Made by a program: the position numbers and the translations under genes. A stretch of 64,000 bases of DNA from Actinocatenispora thailandica. Lineage in GTDB: Bacteria > Actinomycetota > Actinomycetes > Mycobacteriales > Micromonosporaceae. Location of the stretch: assembly GCF_016865425.1 (NCBI RefSeq), contig NZ_AP023355.1, positions 4,524,198-4,588,197 of the forward strand, written 5' to 3'. Shown one piece after another: positions 54,112-63,677 of this stretch (its first letter is position 1; every line of letters begins with the position of its first letter). The notes beneath the pieces were generated by a model. The model saw only the letters and a program-made list of their open reading frames with translations, had not been told where the DNA came from and did not search any database.

Positions 54112-54459
54112 TCAGAAGCCGAGGGCCTGGGCGCGCCGCTTGACCTCGGTGGCCCGGTTGTCACGCAGCGCTTCCGCGGGTGCACCTGGGAGGGAATCGT
54201 CCGGGGTGTACAGCCACCGGAAGGCCTCCTCGTCGTTGTACCCCGCGTCGTGCAGCAGGGTGAGCACCCCCGGGAGGTGTTTGAGCACCATGGGCGAGTC
54301 GATCAGGTCAGCCGGCGTCTTCAGCACGCCCTCGCGTCGCAGCGCCAGCAGCCTGCGCTCCCGGATCATCTGCCGCACCCGGGTGACGGGCATGTCGAGT
54401 CGCTCCGCGACGTCGGGCAGGGGCAGCCAGGAGGCCGGTTCGTTCGGTGTATCGGTCAC
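54112..54459 (-). CDS. Rv2175c-like DNA-binding protein
   Basis: A 115-residue protein with an N-terminal winged helix-turn-helix (LPLPDVAERLDMPVTRVRQMIRE) and a C-terminal helical domain (DSPMVLKHLPGVLTLLHDAGYNDEEAFRWLY), the two-part architecture of mycobacterial Rv2175c, a substrate of the kinase PknL. The GTG at 54459 is chosen as it opens the acidic N-terminal tail; a longer start at 54504 is possible. The pknL-type kinase lies 2 kb away in this window, so phosphorylation by it is a reasonable inference. Confidence 0.85.
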   Translation of the reverse strand: MTDTPNEPASWLPLPDVAERLDMPVTRVRQMIRERRLLALRREGVLKTPADLIDSPMVLKHLPGVLTLLHDAGYNDEEAFRWLYTPDDSLPGAPAEALRDNRATEVKRRAQALGF

Positions 54460-54693
54460 CCGCACAGACTGCCACGGTCGTACGGGATTTCCCGCGCACC
54501 CCACCGACGGCTATCGTCTTGCCGGGCGAATCAGGCATCCGTCGTACCGGTACAACTCCGGCACGGCCGGTTGGCCCTTCCGGAGCACCCCCCGGACCCT
54601 GACCATCGACGCGGCCGAGCTCGGCCGCGGCAGCCGTTGCGCGGTCACCCCCACCGCCACCCCTGCGGGTTCCGCGCCGACGAAGGGACACAG

Positions 54694-55296
54694 GTGAGTT
54701 TCTGGCAGGCAGCACGCCGCGAGGCGTCCGGCGCGCTGCGTTCGGTCCGATACGACTTCGTCCAGGTACTGTTCGGCGAGTCCGGGTCCCGTCGCGTCAT
54801 GGCGGTCACCGGCCTCACCGCGCTGGTCGCGGCCGGCGGCGTCGGTACCGCGTTCGCGGTCGCCGACAACCATCACGCGCCGCCCGGCCGGCCGCCGGCC
54901 GCGGAGTCCAGCGCCACGCCGGGCACCGTCGCCGACACGCTGAGCCCCGCGCCGAGCGGCGAATCCCCCAGCGCCCGGTCCAAGTCGCCGTCACCGTCGG
55001 CCTCGGCGAGCCGGAGCACCGGCCAGTCGACACCGACCGGCACGGGCGCCACGCCCTCGAAGGAGCCGACGCACAAACCGAGCCACCGGCCGACACCCGG
55101 CCCCGGGCCGACGTCGAAGAAGCCGTCCCCGGCTCCGACGAGCAAGTCGCCGTCGCCTTCGCCGTCGCCGTCGAAGAGCGACCCGCCGCCGAGCGAGAGC
55201 GTGTCGCCGAGCGAGTCGAAGACCGGGAGCGTCTCGCCGAGCGTGTCGATGACCGACAGCGTCTCGCCGAGCACGTCGGGCAGCACCCAGCAGTAG
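54694..55296 (+). CDS. Membrane-anchored Ser/Pro/Thr-rich protein
   Basis: A 200-residue protein from a GTG after GAAGGGA. A basic N-terminal region (residues 1-38) is followed by one transmembrane segment (MAVTGLTALVAAGGVGTAFAV, about 34-54) and an outside tail made almost wholly of Ser, Pro, Thr and Lys, ending in SVSPS-type repeats. Such tails span the cell wall and are often O-mannosylated, which would suit the nearby mannosyltransferase, but no domain is present and no function is assigned. Confidence 0.7.
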   Translation: MSFWQAARREASGALRSVRYDFVQVLFGESGSRRVMAVTGLTALVAAGGVGTAFAVADNHHAPPGRPPAAESSATPGTVADTLSPAPSGESPSARSKSPSPSASASRSTGQSTPTGTGATPSKEPTHKPSHRPTPGPGPTSKKPSPAPTSKSPSPSPSPSKSDPPPSESVSPSESKTGSVSPSVSMTDSVSPSTSGSTQQ

Positions 55297-55423
55297 CACG
55301 GCACACCGGCCGCGGTTCCTCGAATCCGGGGAGCCGCGGCCGTCGCACGCCGGCCCGGCGATCGCGGCGCCGGCACGCCCGGTGGTACCCGCAAGATCGG
55401 GACTGGTCGTAGGGTCGGTGGCC

Positions 55424-56209
55424 ATGACGCCGTCGACCAGCGATCGGAACATCCTGCGGACCGAGGCGTACGCGGACGGCCGCAACCTGGCCACCCGCGC
55501 CTCGATCTACCGGTACCGGCGGCCGCCACTGGACCTGGCGGCCGCGGTGCTGGCGGAGCTGCCGGCGCGGCGCGGGCTGGCGGTCGACGTCGGCTGCGGC
55601 AACGGCATGTACACCACCCGGCTGCGGGCCGAACGGCCCGAACTGGACGTGCTGGGGCTCGACCTGTCCGCCGGCATGGCCGGTACGGTCGGCGCACCCG
55701 CGGCGGTCGCCGACGCGACCCGGCTGCCACTGCCGGACGGTGTCGCCGCCGGCGTGATCTGCGCGCACATGCTCTACCACGTGCCGGATCCGGCCGCCGC
55801 GGTGGCCGAGCTGGCCCGGGTACGGGCGGCCGACGGCACGGTGCTGATCACCACCAACGCGGCCGACGACAAGGCCGAGATCACCGCGCTGTGGCGGGCC
55901 GCGGCGGCTCGGGCCACCGGTACCGACCACGAGATCCCGGACGTCACCCAGCACTGCGACCTGGACCGGGCGCAGCGGCTGGCCGAGGCGGTGTTCACCG
56001 AGGTGCGCCGGATCGACCTGGCCGGCGAGGTGGTGGTACCGGAACCGGCGCCGGTACTGGCGTTCCTGCACTCGCAGCGGTCCATCACCGGCCGCGGCCT
56101 GCCGGTGGACGAGGTCCTCGCGGCGGCGGGCGAGCTGGTGACCGACACGATCGCGGCGACCGGCACCTACCGGTTCGGTACCCACGTCGGCATCCTGGTC
56201 TGCCGCTAG
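55424..56209 (+). CDS. SAM-dependent methyltransferase
   Basis: A 261-residue class I methyltransferase. Motif I VDVGCGNGMYT lies near 60-70, with the acidic residue in VLGLDLSAGMAG and post-motif DGVAAGVICAHMLYHVPDP. The C-terminal half (VLAFLHSQRSITGRGLPVDE) resembles UbiE-like enzymes of unknown substrate. The ATG at 55424 is the best of several; an upstream ATG at 55382 has no ribosome binding site. Confidence 0.82.
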   Translation: MTPSTSDRNILRTEAYADGRNLATRASIYRYRRPPLDLAAAVLAELPARRGLAVDVGCGNGMYTTRLRAERPELDVLGLDLSAGMAGTVGAPAAVADATRLPLPDGVAAGVICAHMLYHVPDPAAAVAELARVRAADGTVLITTNAADDKAEITALWRAAAARATGTDHEIPDVTQHCDLDRAQRLAEAVFTEVRRIDLAGEVVVPEPAPVLAFLHSQRSITGRGLPVDEVLAAAGELVTDTIAATGTYRFGTHVGILVCR

Positions 56210-56411
56210 CGGCCCGCGGTAGCAGCCGGCTCACCGTGAGTGCCTGGTCGCGGGCTGTGCGGGTCGCCACATCGGGGTCGCCAGGTCGGGGGCAGACCGG
56301 ACGCCCGGCACCCGCCGCGACCGGCCGCACCGCCTGCGAAGGGCACGAAACGGTCACCGCCGTCGTGTCCGGCGGTGGTTGCGCCGCCACTCACTCGTAG
56401 ACTCGCGGGCG

Positions 56412-58271
56412 ATGGACGCGACGACGGCCGACCCGCTGGTGGGCGTGCTGCTGGACGGGCGATACCGGATCCGACGCCGGATCGCCCGCGGCGGCATGGC
56501 CACCGTCTACCAGGCGATCGACACCCGCCTGGAACGCATCGTCGCCATCAAGATCATCCACCCGGAGTTCGCCGGCAACGAGGCGTTCCGGTCCCGGTTC
56601 GACCGGGAAGCGAAGACGATCGCCGCGCTGACCCACCCCAACGTGGTGGCGGTGTTCGACTCCGGCCGGCACGACGGCCTGCCCTACCTGGTGATGGAGT
56701 ACGTGCCGGGCCGCACGCTGCGCGACGTGCTCACCGCCCGCGGCCGGCTGTCGCCGGTCGAGGCGGTGGAGGTGGCGGAGCCGATGCTTGCGGCGTTGGC
56801 CGCCGCGCACCGCGCCGGGCTGGTGCACCGGGACGTCAAACCGGAGAACATCCTGATCGGCGAGCCGGACGGCCCGGTCGACGGCCCGCTGCACGAGCCG
56901 GTGGTCAAGGTCGCCGACTTCGGGCTGGCCCGCGCCGTGGAGCAGACCAGCGAGGACACCGGCGGCCAGCTGATGGCCACCGTCGCCTACGTGCCGCCCG
57001 AGCTGGTGCGCACCGGCCACGCCGACACCCGCTCCGACGTGTACTCCGCCGGCATCGTGCTGTTCGAGCTGGTCACCGGCTCGGTCCCGTTCCGCGGCGA
57101 CGATCCGACCGCGGTCGCCTACCAGCACGTCGAGCGAGACGTCCCGGCGCCGTCGAGCCTGCTACCCGGGCTGCCGCCGGCGCTGGACGAGGTCATCGGC
57201 CGGGCCACCCGGCGCGACCCGCAGCAGCGCCCGGCCGACGCCGGCGCGTTGCTGTCCCGGCTGCGGGCGGCCCGCGGCGACATCGAGGCCGGGGTACGGA
57301 CCGTGGCGCACCACACCGTGCTGCTGCCGACCGCGCGCCGGCCGGACCGCGAGTCCGAACCGGTCCAGGCGTGGCAGCCGCGCCGCCCCCGGATCCGCCG
57401 CGGCGCACTGGTCGCCGCGATCGTCGTGGTGGTGCTCGGCCTGGTCGCCGGGGTGGGCGGCTGGTGGCTCGGCGCCGGCCGGTACACCCAGGCACCGTCG
57501 CTGCTCGCGGTCGGCAAGCAGACGGCCGAACACCGCGCCCGGCAGAAGGGTTTCCAGCTGCGCTGGGCGCCGGCGCGGTTCTCCGAGACGACCCGCCGCG
57601 GGACGGTGCTCAGCCAGGACCCGCAACCGGGCGGCCGGGTGCTCTCCGGCGGCACGATCACCGTGGTGCTGTCCAAGGGGCCGGAGCGGCACACCATCCC
57701 GCAGCTCGCCGGCACCGACGCCGGTGACGCGGCCCGTCAGCTCGGCGGCTGGCACCTGACCGTGCACCGCAAGGAGGCGTACTCGTCCTCGGTCGACGTC
57801 GGTGACGTGATCTCGGTGCAGCCCAAGCCCGGCACGGTGGTACGGCCGGGCGCCTCGGTGACGCTGACCGTGAGCAAGGGCGCCGCGCCCGCGACGGTCC
57901 CGGACCTGACCGGGATGAACTCCGACGACGCCAGCAGCGAACTGTCCGACATGCACCTGGACGTCAAGGTGGTGCAGAAGCAGAGCGAGAGCGTCGCCGA
58001 GGGCGACGTGATCAGCCAGCGTCCGAAGCCGGGTACCGGCGTCGAACTCGGCGCCACCGTCACGATCGTGGTCAGCTCCGGCCCGCCGAAGGTCGAGGTG
58101 CCGGACGTGACCGGGATGAAGTACGGCGAGGCGAAGAAGAAGCTGTCCGACGCCGGGTTCGAGGTGCGCGGGCTGGGCATCGTCCGGGACGGTGCGACGG
58201 TGCGCAAGCAGACTCCGGACGGCGGTTCGCAGCAGCCGAAGGGCAGCACCATCACGCTGTGGGTGATCTGA
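56412..58271 (+). CDS. pknL: PASTA-domain Ser/Thr protein kinase (PknL-like)
   Basis: A 619-residue transmembrane kinase. The Gly-rich loop is at 27-32, ATP-binding K47, catalytic D141 in HRDVKPEN, and DFG at 169-171 (activation loop with Thr/Ser). The transmembrane segment is at about 333-355 and four PASTA repeats (about 360-619) face the cell wall and sense muropeptides or lipid II. The ATG at 56412 begins the kinase; an upstream start adds only a few residues. Gene order with MptA/B and an Rv2175c homologue supports the pknL assignment over pknB, as no division-cluster genes are near. Confidence 0.88.
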   Translation: MDATTADPLVGVLLDGRYRIRRRIARGGMATVYQAIDTRLERIVAIKIIHPEFAGNEAFRSRFDREAKTIAALTHPNVVAVFDSGRHDGLPYLVMEYVPGRTLRDVLTARGRLSPVEAVEVAEPMLAALAAAHRAGLVHRDVKPENILIGEPDGPVDGPLHEPVVKVADFGLARAVEQTSEDTGGQLMATVAYVPPELVRTGHADTRSDVYSAGIVLFELVTGSVPFRGDDPTAVAYQHVERDVPAPSSLLPGLPPALDEVIGRATRRDPQQRPADAGALLSRLRAARGDIEAGVRTVAHHTVLLPTARRPDRESEPVQAWQPRRPRIRRGALVAAIVVVVLGLVAGVGGWWLGAGRYTQAPSLLAVGKQTAEHRARQKGFQLRWAPARFSETTRRGTVLSQDPQPGGRVLSGGTITVVLSKGPERHTIPQLAGTDAGDAARQLGGWHLTVHRKEAYSSSVDVGDVISVQPKPGTVVRPGASVTLTVSKGAAPATVPDLTGMNSDDASSELSDMHLDVKVVQKQSESVAEGDVISQRPKPGTGVELGATVTIVVSSGPPKVEVPDVTGMKYGEAKKKLSDAGFEVRGLGIVRDGATVRKQTPDGGSQQPKGSTITLWVI

Positions 58272-58310
58272 TGCCGGCGCGGCGCGGCCCGCGGCCCGCG
58301 ACAGGCCCAG

Positions 58311-58348
58311 CGGCCCGGTTCGGCACGGCCCGGTTCGGCACGGCCCGG
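58311..58348. repeat. Direct repeat CGGCCCGGTTCGGCA
   Basis: Two and a half tandem copies of a 15-base unit lie in the short spacer between the kinase and endonuclease IV genes. No function is evident. Confidence 0.7.
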
Positions 58349-58359
58349 TGGGGTCGCTG

Positions 58360-59202
58360 ATGCGGTTCGGTGCGCACGTCACGACCGGCGGCGCACTCGC
58401 GACGGTGCCGTACCGGGCGGCGGAGATCGGCGCCGAGTGCGTGCAGATCTTCGTGGGCAACCCGCGCGGGTGGCGGTTCGTACCGCCGAGCGACCAGGCG
58501 ATCGAGGGTTTCCGGAAGGGCTGCGCGGAGACCGGCGTCGAGCCGTTCGTGCACTGCATGTACCTGGTGAACTACGGCACCGCCGACGACGCGCTACGGG
58601 ACCGGTCGATCGCCGCGCTGGCCGAGACGATGCGGGTGGCCGACGAGCTGGGCGTCACCGGGGTGGTGACGCATCTCGGCTCGCACAAGGGCACCGGCTT
58701 CGCCAGCGTGCTGGATCGGCTCTGCGACGGGCTTTCCGCCGGCCTCGCGGCGAGCCGGCACACCCTGCTGCTGCCGGAGAACTCGGCCGGGCAGGGCGAC
58801 ACGGTCGGCTCGATCGCCGAGCTGGGCGCGATCGTGGGCCGGCTCGACGACGAGCGGGTCGGCGTCTGCCTGGACACCGCGCACCTGCTCGCCGCCGGAC
58901 ACGAGATCCGTACCCGGGCCGGGTTGGACGCGCTCGCCGCCGAGTTCGACGCCGCGGTCGGGCTGTCCCGGCTGCGGGTGCTGCACCTCAACGACTCCAA
59001 GACCGACCTCGGCTCGCGGGTCGACCGGCACCAGAACATCGGCGACGGCTGCATCGGTACCGCGGGGTTCGCCGAGTTCGTGCACCATCCGGCGTTCGCG
59101 GGGCTGCCCGGCGTGCTGGAGGTGCCGGGCCTGGCCGGCAAGGGCCCCGACGCCGCCAACCTGGCGCGGCTGCGCGAGCTGCGCCGGCCCGACCCCGCCT
59201 GA
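58360..59202 (+). CDS. nfo: Deoxyribonuclease IV (AP endonuclease)
   Basis: A 280-residue TIM-barrel endonuclease cutting DNA at abasic sites in base excision repair. The metal-binding stretches THLGSHKG, LPENSAG, CLDTAHLLAAG, LNDSKTDLGSRVDRHQNIGDG and a final E in GVLEVPG all match endonuclease IV. The ATG at 58360 is preferred; an upstream GTG at 58348 adds four residues. It is 88 bases downstream of the kinase and may share its transcript. Confidence 0.94.
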   Translation: MRFGAHVTTGGALATVPYRAAEIGAECVQIFVGNPRGWRFVPPSDQAIEGFRKGCAETGVEPFVHCMYLVNYGTADDALRDRSIAALAETMRVADELGVTGVVTHLGSHKGTGFASVLDRLCDGLSAGLAASRHTLLLPENSAGQGDTVGSIAELGAIVGRLDDERVGVCLDTAHLLAAGHEIRTRAGLDALAAEFDAAVGLSRLRVLHLNDSKTDLGSRVDRHQNIGDGCIGTAGFAEFVHHPAFAGLPGVLEVPGLAGKGPDAANLARLRELRRPDPA

Positions 59203-59265
59203 CGCCGCCAACCTGGCGCGAGCTGCGCCGGCCGGCCTGCCCCGGCCGCGGCGGCGGAGCGCCGT

Positions 59266-59667
59266 TCACGGCACCGGCTGGCTCCGATCCGTCCGGTCGT
59301 GCGCCTGCTGCGACGCCGACACGTGGGCCAGGTGCACGATCGACCATTCCTCCAGTGCCCGCAGCGGCTCGCGGAGGGTGCGGCCCGCCTCGGTGAGCGA
59401 GTACTCGACGCGCACCGGGACCTCGGGGTGCACGGTGCGCTGCACCAGCCCGTCCCGTTCGAGCGCGCGCAGCGTCTGGGTGAGCATCTTCTGGGAAACG
59501 CCCTCGACGCGGCGGCGAAGGTCGGAGAACCGGACGCTGCCGTCCCCGAGGGCCCCCACGATGAGCACCGTCCAACGGTCGCCGATGCGATCGAGGATGC
59601 GGCGGGTCGGGCAGTCCGCGCGGTAGGGGCTGCCGCGGAGCACCGAGCCGTCCTGACCGGTTACCAC
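59266..59667 (-). CDS. HxlR-family transcriptional regulator
   Basis: A 133-residue winged-helix regulator: CPTRRILDRIGDRWTVLIVGAL with redox-capable Cys at 19, the recognition helix GVSQKMLTQTLRALERDGLV and the wing VRVEYSLTEAG. HxlR proteins often sense thiol or aldehyde stress and repress a divergent oxidoreductase gene, as here. The GTG at 59667 follows GAAGG with six-base spacing; a TTG at 59685 is the alternative. Confidence 0.9.
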   Translation of the reverse strand: MVTGQDGSVLRGSPYRADCPTRRILDRIGDRWTVLIVGALGDGSVRFSDLRRRVEGVSQKMLTQTLRALERDGLVQRTVHPEVPVRVEYSLTEAGRTLREPLRALEEWSIVHLAHVSASQQAHDRTDRSQPVP

Positions 59668-59711
59668 AAAGTGCCTTCTTCCCAATGGAGAGCTGCACTC
59701 TTACGGTAACC
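59659..59711. promoter_or_regulatory. Candidate HxlR operator, nested inverted repeats
   Basis: GGTTACC (59659-59665) pairs with GGTAACC (59705-59711), and AGTGC (59670-59674) with GCACT (59695-59699). Both pairs centre at about 59685, in the divergent spacer of the HxlR and oxidoreductase genes. Confidence 0.6.
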
Positions 59712-59755
59712 AGAGGGCGTCGTCCGGCGCCACTCGCTCCGAGGAAAGGCATCCC

Positions 59756-60403
59756 GTGTCCCGCATCACCGTCATCGGAGGTACCGGCTACGCCGGTTCG
59801 GCCATCGTCGCGGAGGCCGCCTCGCGCGGTCACCAGGTCACCGCGCTGAGCCGCTCGCTGCCCGATGCACCAGTCCGGAACGTGACGTACGTCCAGGGCG
59901 ACGCCACCGACGCCGCAACGCTGTCGGCCGCCATCGACGGCGCCGACGCCGTCGTCGCCGCGCTCGCCCCGCGCGGCCCGCTGGCCGACACGTTCCGCGA
60001 GGTGAACCGCACCATCGCGCGGCTCACCGAGGCCGCGGGCGCGGCCCTGTTCGTGGTCGGCGGCTACTCGTCGCTGCGCCCCGCGCCCGGAGCGGACCGC
60101 TTCGTCACCGACCTCAGCCAGGTCCCCGCGGAACTGCACCAGGAGATCCTCGCCGGGGCGGCGCTGGTGATCGAGGACCTCCCGGCAACACCAACCACCC
60201 TCGACTGGGTCTTCGTCAGCCCGGCGCTCCGGTTCGGCGCACACGTCCCCGGCGAGCGGCTCGGCCGGTACCGGCTCGGCGACGACGTCGCCGTCGCGCC
60301 CGGGGACGGCGGCGCGATCTCCGCCGCGGACTACGCCCTGGGATTCGTCGACCTGATCGAGCACGGCGACCGGCACCGGACGCAGGTCAATCTCGGTCAC
60401 TGA
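59756..60403 (+). CDS. NAD(P)-binding NmrA/SDR-a5-type oxidoreductase
   Basis: A 215-residue atypical short-chain dehydrogenase with the Rossmann motif VIGGTGYAGSAIVAEA at 6-21, strand DGADAVVAALAPRG and the block FVVGGYSSLRPAPGADRFV. It resembles small NADPH-binding proteins induced with HxlR regulators. GTG start after AGGAAAGG. Divergent from the HxlR gene, which probably controls it. Confidence 0.87.
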   Translation: MSRITVIGGTGYAGSAIVAEAASRGHQVTALSRSLPDAPVRNVTYVQGDATDAATLSAAIDGADAVVAALAPRGPLADTFREVNRTIARLTEAAGAALFVVGGYSSLRPAPGADRFVTDLSQVPAELHQEILAGAALVIEDLPATPTTLDWVFVSPALRFGAHVPGERLGRYRLGDDVAVAPGDGGAISAADYALGFVDLIEHGDRHRTQVNLGH

Positions 60404-60505
60404 GGTCGTCGCCGGACCGGGTCCGCGGTGCCGCCGCCCGCACCTCGCCCGGTCCGTATCGCCGCAACCGTGCGGTGGCCGCGCCACCGGCCGCCGCGCG
60501 GCCCG

Positions 60506-61362
60506 TCACGCCAGGCTGGCCAGCTCCGCGTCGGTCAGCCGCAGCCCGCCGGCCGCGACGTTCTCGGCCAGGTGCGCCAGCGAACCGGTACCCGGGATCG
60601 GCAGGATGTTGGGCGACCGGGCCAGCAGCCAGGCCAGCGCCACCTGCGGCACCGTGGCGTCGTGCCGGGCCGCGATCGCGTCCATCCGCTCGGCGGTGAC
60701 GGGACGGAAGCCGCCGACGGGAAAGAACGGGACGTACGCGATGCCGGCCTCGGCGCAGGCGTCGACGAGCGGGTCGTCGTCCCGCGCCGCCACGTTGTAC
60801 ATGTTCTGGACGCAGGCGATCGGCGCGATCGTGCGGGCCTCGGCGACCTGCTCGGCGGACACGTTGGAGACGCCGAGGTGCCGGATCAGCCCCTCGTCGC
60901 GCAACGCGAGCAGCGTCTCCAGCGGTTCGGCGACGGAGGCGTCGGTGTGCCCCCGGTCGCCCATCCGCAGGTTCACCACGTCGATGCGGTCCACGCCGAG
61001 CGAGCGGAGGTTGGCCTCGACGCCGCGGCGCAGCCCGTCGGGCGTCAACCCGCGCTGCTCGGACGGTGCCAGCCCGATGTCCGGCCCTCCACCAGCGCAC
61101 CGACCTTCGTCACGAGCACCAGGTCGTCCGGGTACGGGTGCAACGCGGCCCGGATCAGTTCGTTGGCGGCCACGCCGTCCCGGGCGTAGTAGTTCGAGGT
61201 GTCGATGTGGTTGACCCCGAGCTCGACCGCCCGCCGCAGCACCGCCAGCGCGGTGTCCCGGTCCGGCCGGTCCCCGCGCGGCCAACCGGTCAGCTTCATC
61301 GCCCCGTACCCGATGCGGCCCACCGGCAGGTCGCCGCCCATCGCCCAACGCGCGTCACTCAT
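60506..61362 (-). pseudogene. Aldo/keto reductase, frameshifted
   Basis: A single aldo/keto reductase read in two frames that meet near the C run 61085-61087. Upstream frame: GRIGYGAMKLTGW, GVNHIDTSNYYARDG (catalytic Tyr) and DLVLVTKVGA with the catalytic Lys. Downstream frame: LRSLGVDRIDVVNLRM, YVPFFPVGGFRP and LPIPGTGSLAHLAENV. Restoring one G on the minus strand joins them into a protein of about 285 residues. It is adjacent to, and 11 bases downstream of, the N-acetyltransferase gene. Sequencing error or true disruption cannot be separated. Confidence 0.85.
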
Positions 61363-61373
61363 GGTCACCGAGC

Positions 61374-62276
61374 CTACGGCCGGCCGCGGACCGGATCCGT
61401 GGCAGGCAGGCCCGGCTCCCGGCCGTCACGGGACGCCTGCCAGTCGCGATGGGCGCGGCGGGTCTTCGCCCACAGCCGGTCACGGGTCGGCGCGTCCAGG
61501 TCACCGAGGTTCAGCCCGAACAGGCCGGTGAGCGTGGCGTACCACTCCTCCGCGGTGTCGATCTCGCGGGCGGTCTCGCCGGCGGCGTCGGTGCGGCGCA
61601 GCACGCAGCCGCGCAGCACGTCGGTGCCGCCGGCGTCACGCCGCTGCGCGGTGAGGGTACGGACGAACCCGGACTCGGGTGAGGTGGCGAACCACGCGTG
61701 GACGTCGGCGAAGTCCTCCGGCAGCCAGGCCGGCGCGGTGTCGAACTCGAACATCCGGAACGAGCCGCGCGGGTCGTGGGTGAACCGCCAGCCGGTGCCG
61801 GTGCGACCGATCGTGTAGGTGTACGGCCCCTGGGGGTAGCTGCCGGGGCGCAGCGGCAGCGGCTCGTGGATGCCGTCGCCGAGGCCGACGTCGGCGAGGT
61901 AGAGCAGGCCGTCGGCGACCACGGTGAGGGCGAGGTGGTGGTCCGGCTCCAGCGGTCCGTCGGCGGCGTGCCGGACCGCGGCCCGGTGCCGGGTGACCGC
62001 GAAGCCGAGGTGGCCGAGCAGCTCCGAGAACGCGCCGTTGAGGTGGAAGCAGTACCCGCCGCGCCCGGCGGCGAGCCGGGCCACCGAGTCGGGGGCGGCG
62101 AGCGGCGTCGCTCGGGGCACGTGGTGGTCGATGCACTCGTAGGCGATCCGCTCGACGTGTGCCCGGTGCAGCGCGGCGAGGGTGTCGTAGGTCGGCGGCA
62201 GCGCGGCGCCGTCGAAACCGAGCCGGGCGAGGTAGCCGGTCAGGTCCGCGGCGCGGGTGTGGGGTCGAAGGGCCAT
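61374..62276 (-). CDS. Arylamine N-acetyltransferase
   Basis: A 300-residue cysteine-dependent acetyltransferase. The catalytic triad is C76 in GRGGYCFHLN, H114 in DHHLALTV and D129 in LADVGLGDG; the usual Glu or Gln after the Cys-Phe is His here. It transfers acetyl or propionyl groups from CoA to arylamines or hydrazines, or may belong to amide synthases of natural product pathways, though no such cluster is present. It lies 11 bases before the aldo/keto reductase and probably forms an operon with it. Confidence 0.92.
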   Translation of the reverse strand: MALRPHTRAADLTGYLARLGFDGAALPPTYDTLAALHRAHVERIAYECIDHHVPRATPLAAPDSVARLAAGRGGYCFHLNGAFSELLGHLGFAVTRHRAAVRHAADGPLEPDHHLALTVVADGLLYLADVGLGDGIHEPLPLRPGSYPQGPYTYTIGRTGTGWRFTHDPRGSFRMFEFDTAPAWLPEDFADVHAWFATSPESGFVRTLTAQRRDAGGTDVLRGCVLRRTDAAGETAREIDTAEEWYATLTGLFGLNLGDLDAPTRDRLWAKTRRAHRDWQASRDGREPGLPATDPVRGRP

Positions 62277-62386
62277 CGGCCACCTTCCTGGGTCTGCCGG
62301 CGAGCCGGTCGGCTCGGGTGCCGGGCACCGTGCGGTTCCGGGCGCTGGCGCACGCGGCCCCGGCCGTGCCGGGTCCGTCCGGCCGG

Positions 62387-63376
62387 TCAGCCGGGGAGCA
62401 GCGCGGTGAGGACCTCGATGGTGCGGGTGATGTCGTCGTCGGTCACGTCGTAGTGGGTGACCAGCCGGGCCGCGGTCGCGCTGATCGCACCGAACCGGAC
62501 ACCCTGCTTCGCCGCCGCCGCGGACAGCTCAGCCGCGTTCGGCACCGCCAGCACCACGATGTTGGTCCGCACCTCGCCGCGCACGTACGGCCGGAGCGCG
62601 TCGGCCAGCCGGGCGGCCTTCGCATGGTCGTCGGCGAGCCGCTCGACGTGATGCGCCAGCGCGTACCGGCCGGCCGCGGCGAGAATGCCGACCTGCCGCA
62701 TGCCGCCGCCCAGCCGCTTGCGGATCACCCGCGCCCGCCCGATGTTGTCCGCCGAGGACAGCAACAGCGAACCGGCCGGCGCCCCGAGCCCCTTGGACAG
62801 GCACACCGACAGCGTGTCGAACAGCCGGCCGTACTCGGCGAACGCGACCCCGTCCGCGACGTGCGCGTGCCAGATCCGCGCCCCGTCGCAGTGCAGCCCC
62901 AGCTCGTACGAGTCGGCCAGGTCGCGCATCGCCCGCAGCTGCGCGAGCGGCAGCACCGTACCGCCCCGCATGTTGTGTGTGTTCTCCACCGCCAGCGCCG
63001 CGGTCGGCACGCTGTACCCGCCGGGCGGCGAGACGAGCGGCTCGATGTCCGGCACCGACAGGTCCGGCCAGGTGCGGGTGGTGATCCCGCCGTACGCCGC
63101 CGCCGCGCCCATCTCGTACCGGGCGACGTGCGCCTGCACGTCGCACAGCAGCTCCTGGCCGGGCTGCACGAGCAGTTGCAGGCCGATCTGGTTGGCCATC
63201 GAGCCGGTCGGCGTCCACAGCGCCGCCTCGTGCCCGAACGCCGCCGCGACCTCGCGCTCCAGCGCGTTCACGGTCGGATCCTCGCCGTACACGTCGTCGC
63301 CGACCTCGGCGTTCGCCATCGCTTCCCGCATACCGGGGGTCGGCCGGGTCACCGTGTCGCTGCGCAGATCGATCAT
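62387..63376 (-). CDS. Low-specificity L-threonine aldolase
   Basis: A 329-residue PLP enzyme cleaving threonine or allo-threonine to glycine and acetaldehyde. It opens with the typical [20 protein letters not shown]; the PLP Lys is K195 in [12 protein letters not shown], with HCDGAR contacting the cofactor. The ATG at 63376 begins the first conserved strand. It is 110 bases upstream of the N-acetyltransferase on the same strand and may be co-transcribed. Confidence 0.94.
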   Translation of the reverse strand: MIDLRSDTVTRPTPGMREAMANAEVGDDVYGEDPTVNALEREVAAAFGHEAALWTPTGSMANQIGLQLLVQPGQELLCDVQAHVARYEMGAAAAYGGITTRTWPDLSVPDIEPLVSPPGGYSVPTAALAVENTHNMRGGTVLPLAQLRAMRDLADSYELGLHCDGARIWHAHVADGVAFAEYGRLFDTLSVCLSKGLGAPAGSLLLSSADNIGRARVIRKRLGGGMRQVGILAAAGRYALAHHVERLADDHAKAARLADALRPYVRGEVRTNIVVLAVPNAAELSAAAAKQGVRFGAISATAARLVTHYDVTDDDITRTIEVLTALLPG

Positions 63377-63677
63377 CCCTCGATCCTGCCAGCCGCTTCC
63401 CCGGCCGGAAACCACGTACCACCCTCGGCACCGATGACCCGCGCCACCGGCCTGCGCCGCCAGGCCGGGTCGCGCGACCGCGGGCATCCCTCCGGCCCCG
63501 CGCGTTCGCCCGTCCGTGGTCCTCCGAACGCCGTGCCGCGACGGGCCGTTCCGCCGGTCCGGGCGGGTTCGCTCGCCGGCGACACCCCGGCCGGGGAGGG
63601 TCGAGGTAGGCGAGCTGGACGAGGTACCCGCGCGCCGACTGCGCCGGGCGGGCCAGCCGCCTCGGCGAGGAGGGAAC
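63377..63677. other. Divergent spacer, no gene seen
   Basis: A 301-bp gap between divergent threonine aldolase and SnoaL-like genes. It has GC-rich sequence without a long inverted repeat. The only clear element is the GGAGGGAA ribosome binding site at its right edge. Confidence 0.5.
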
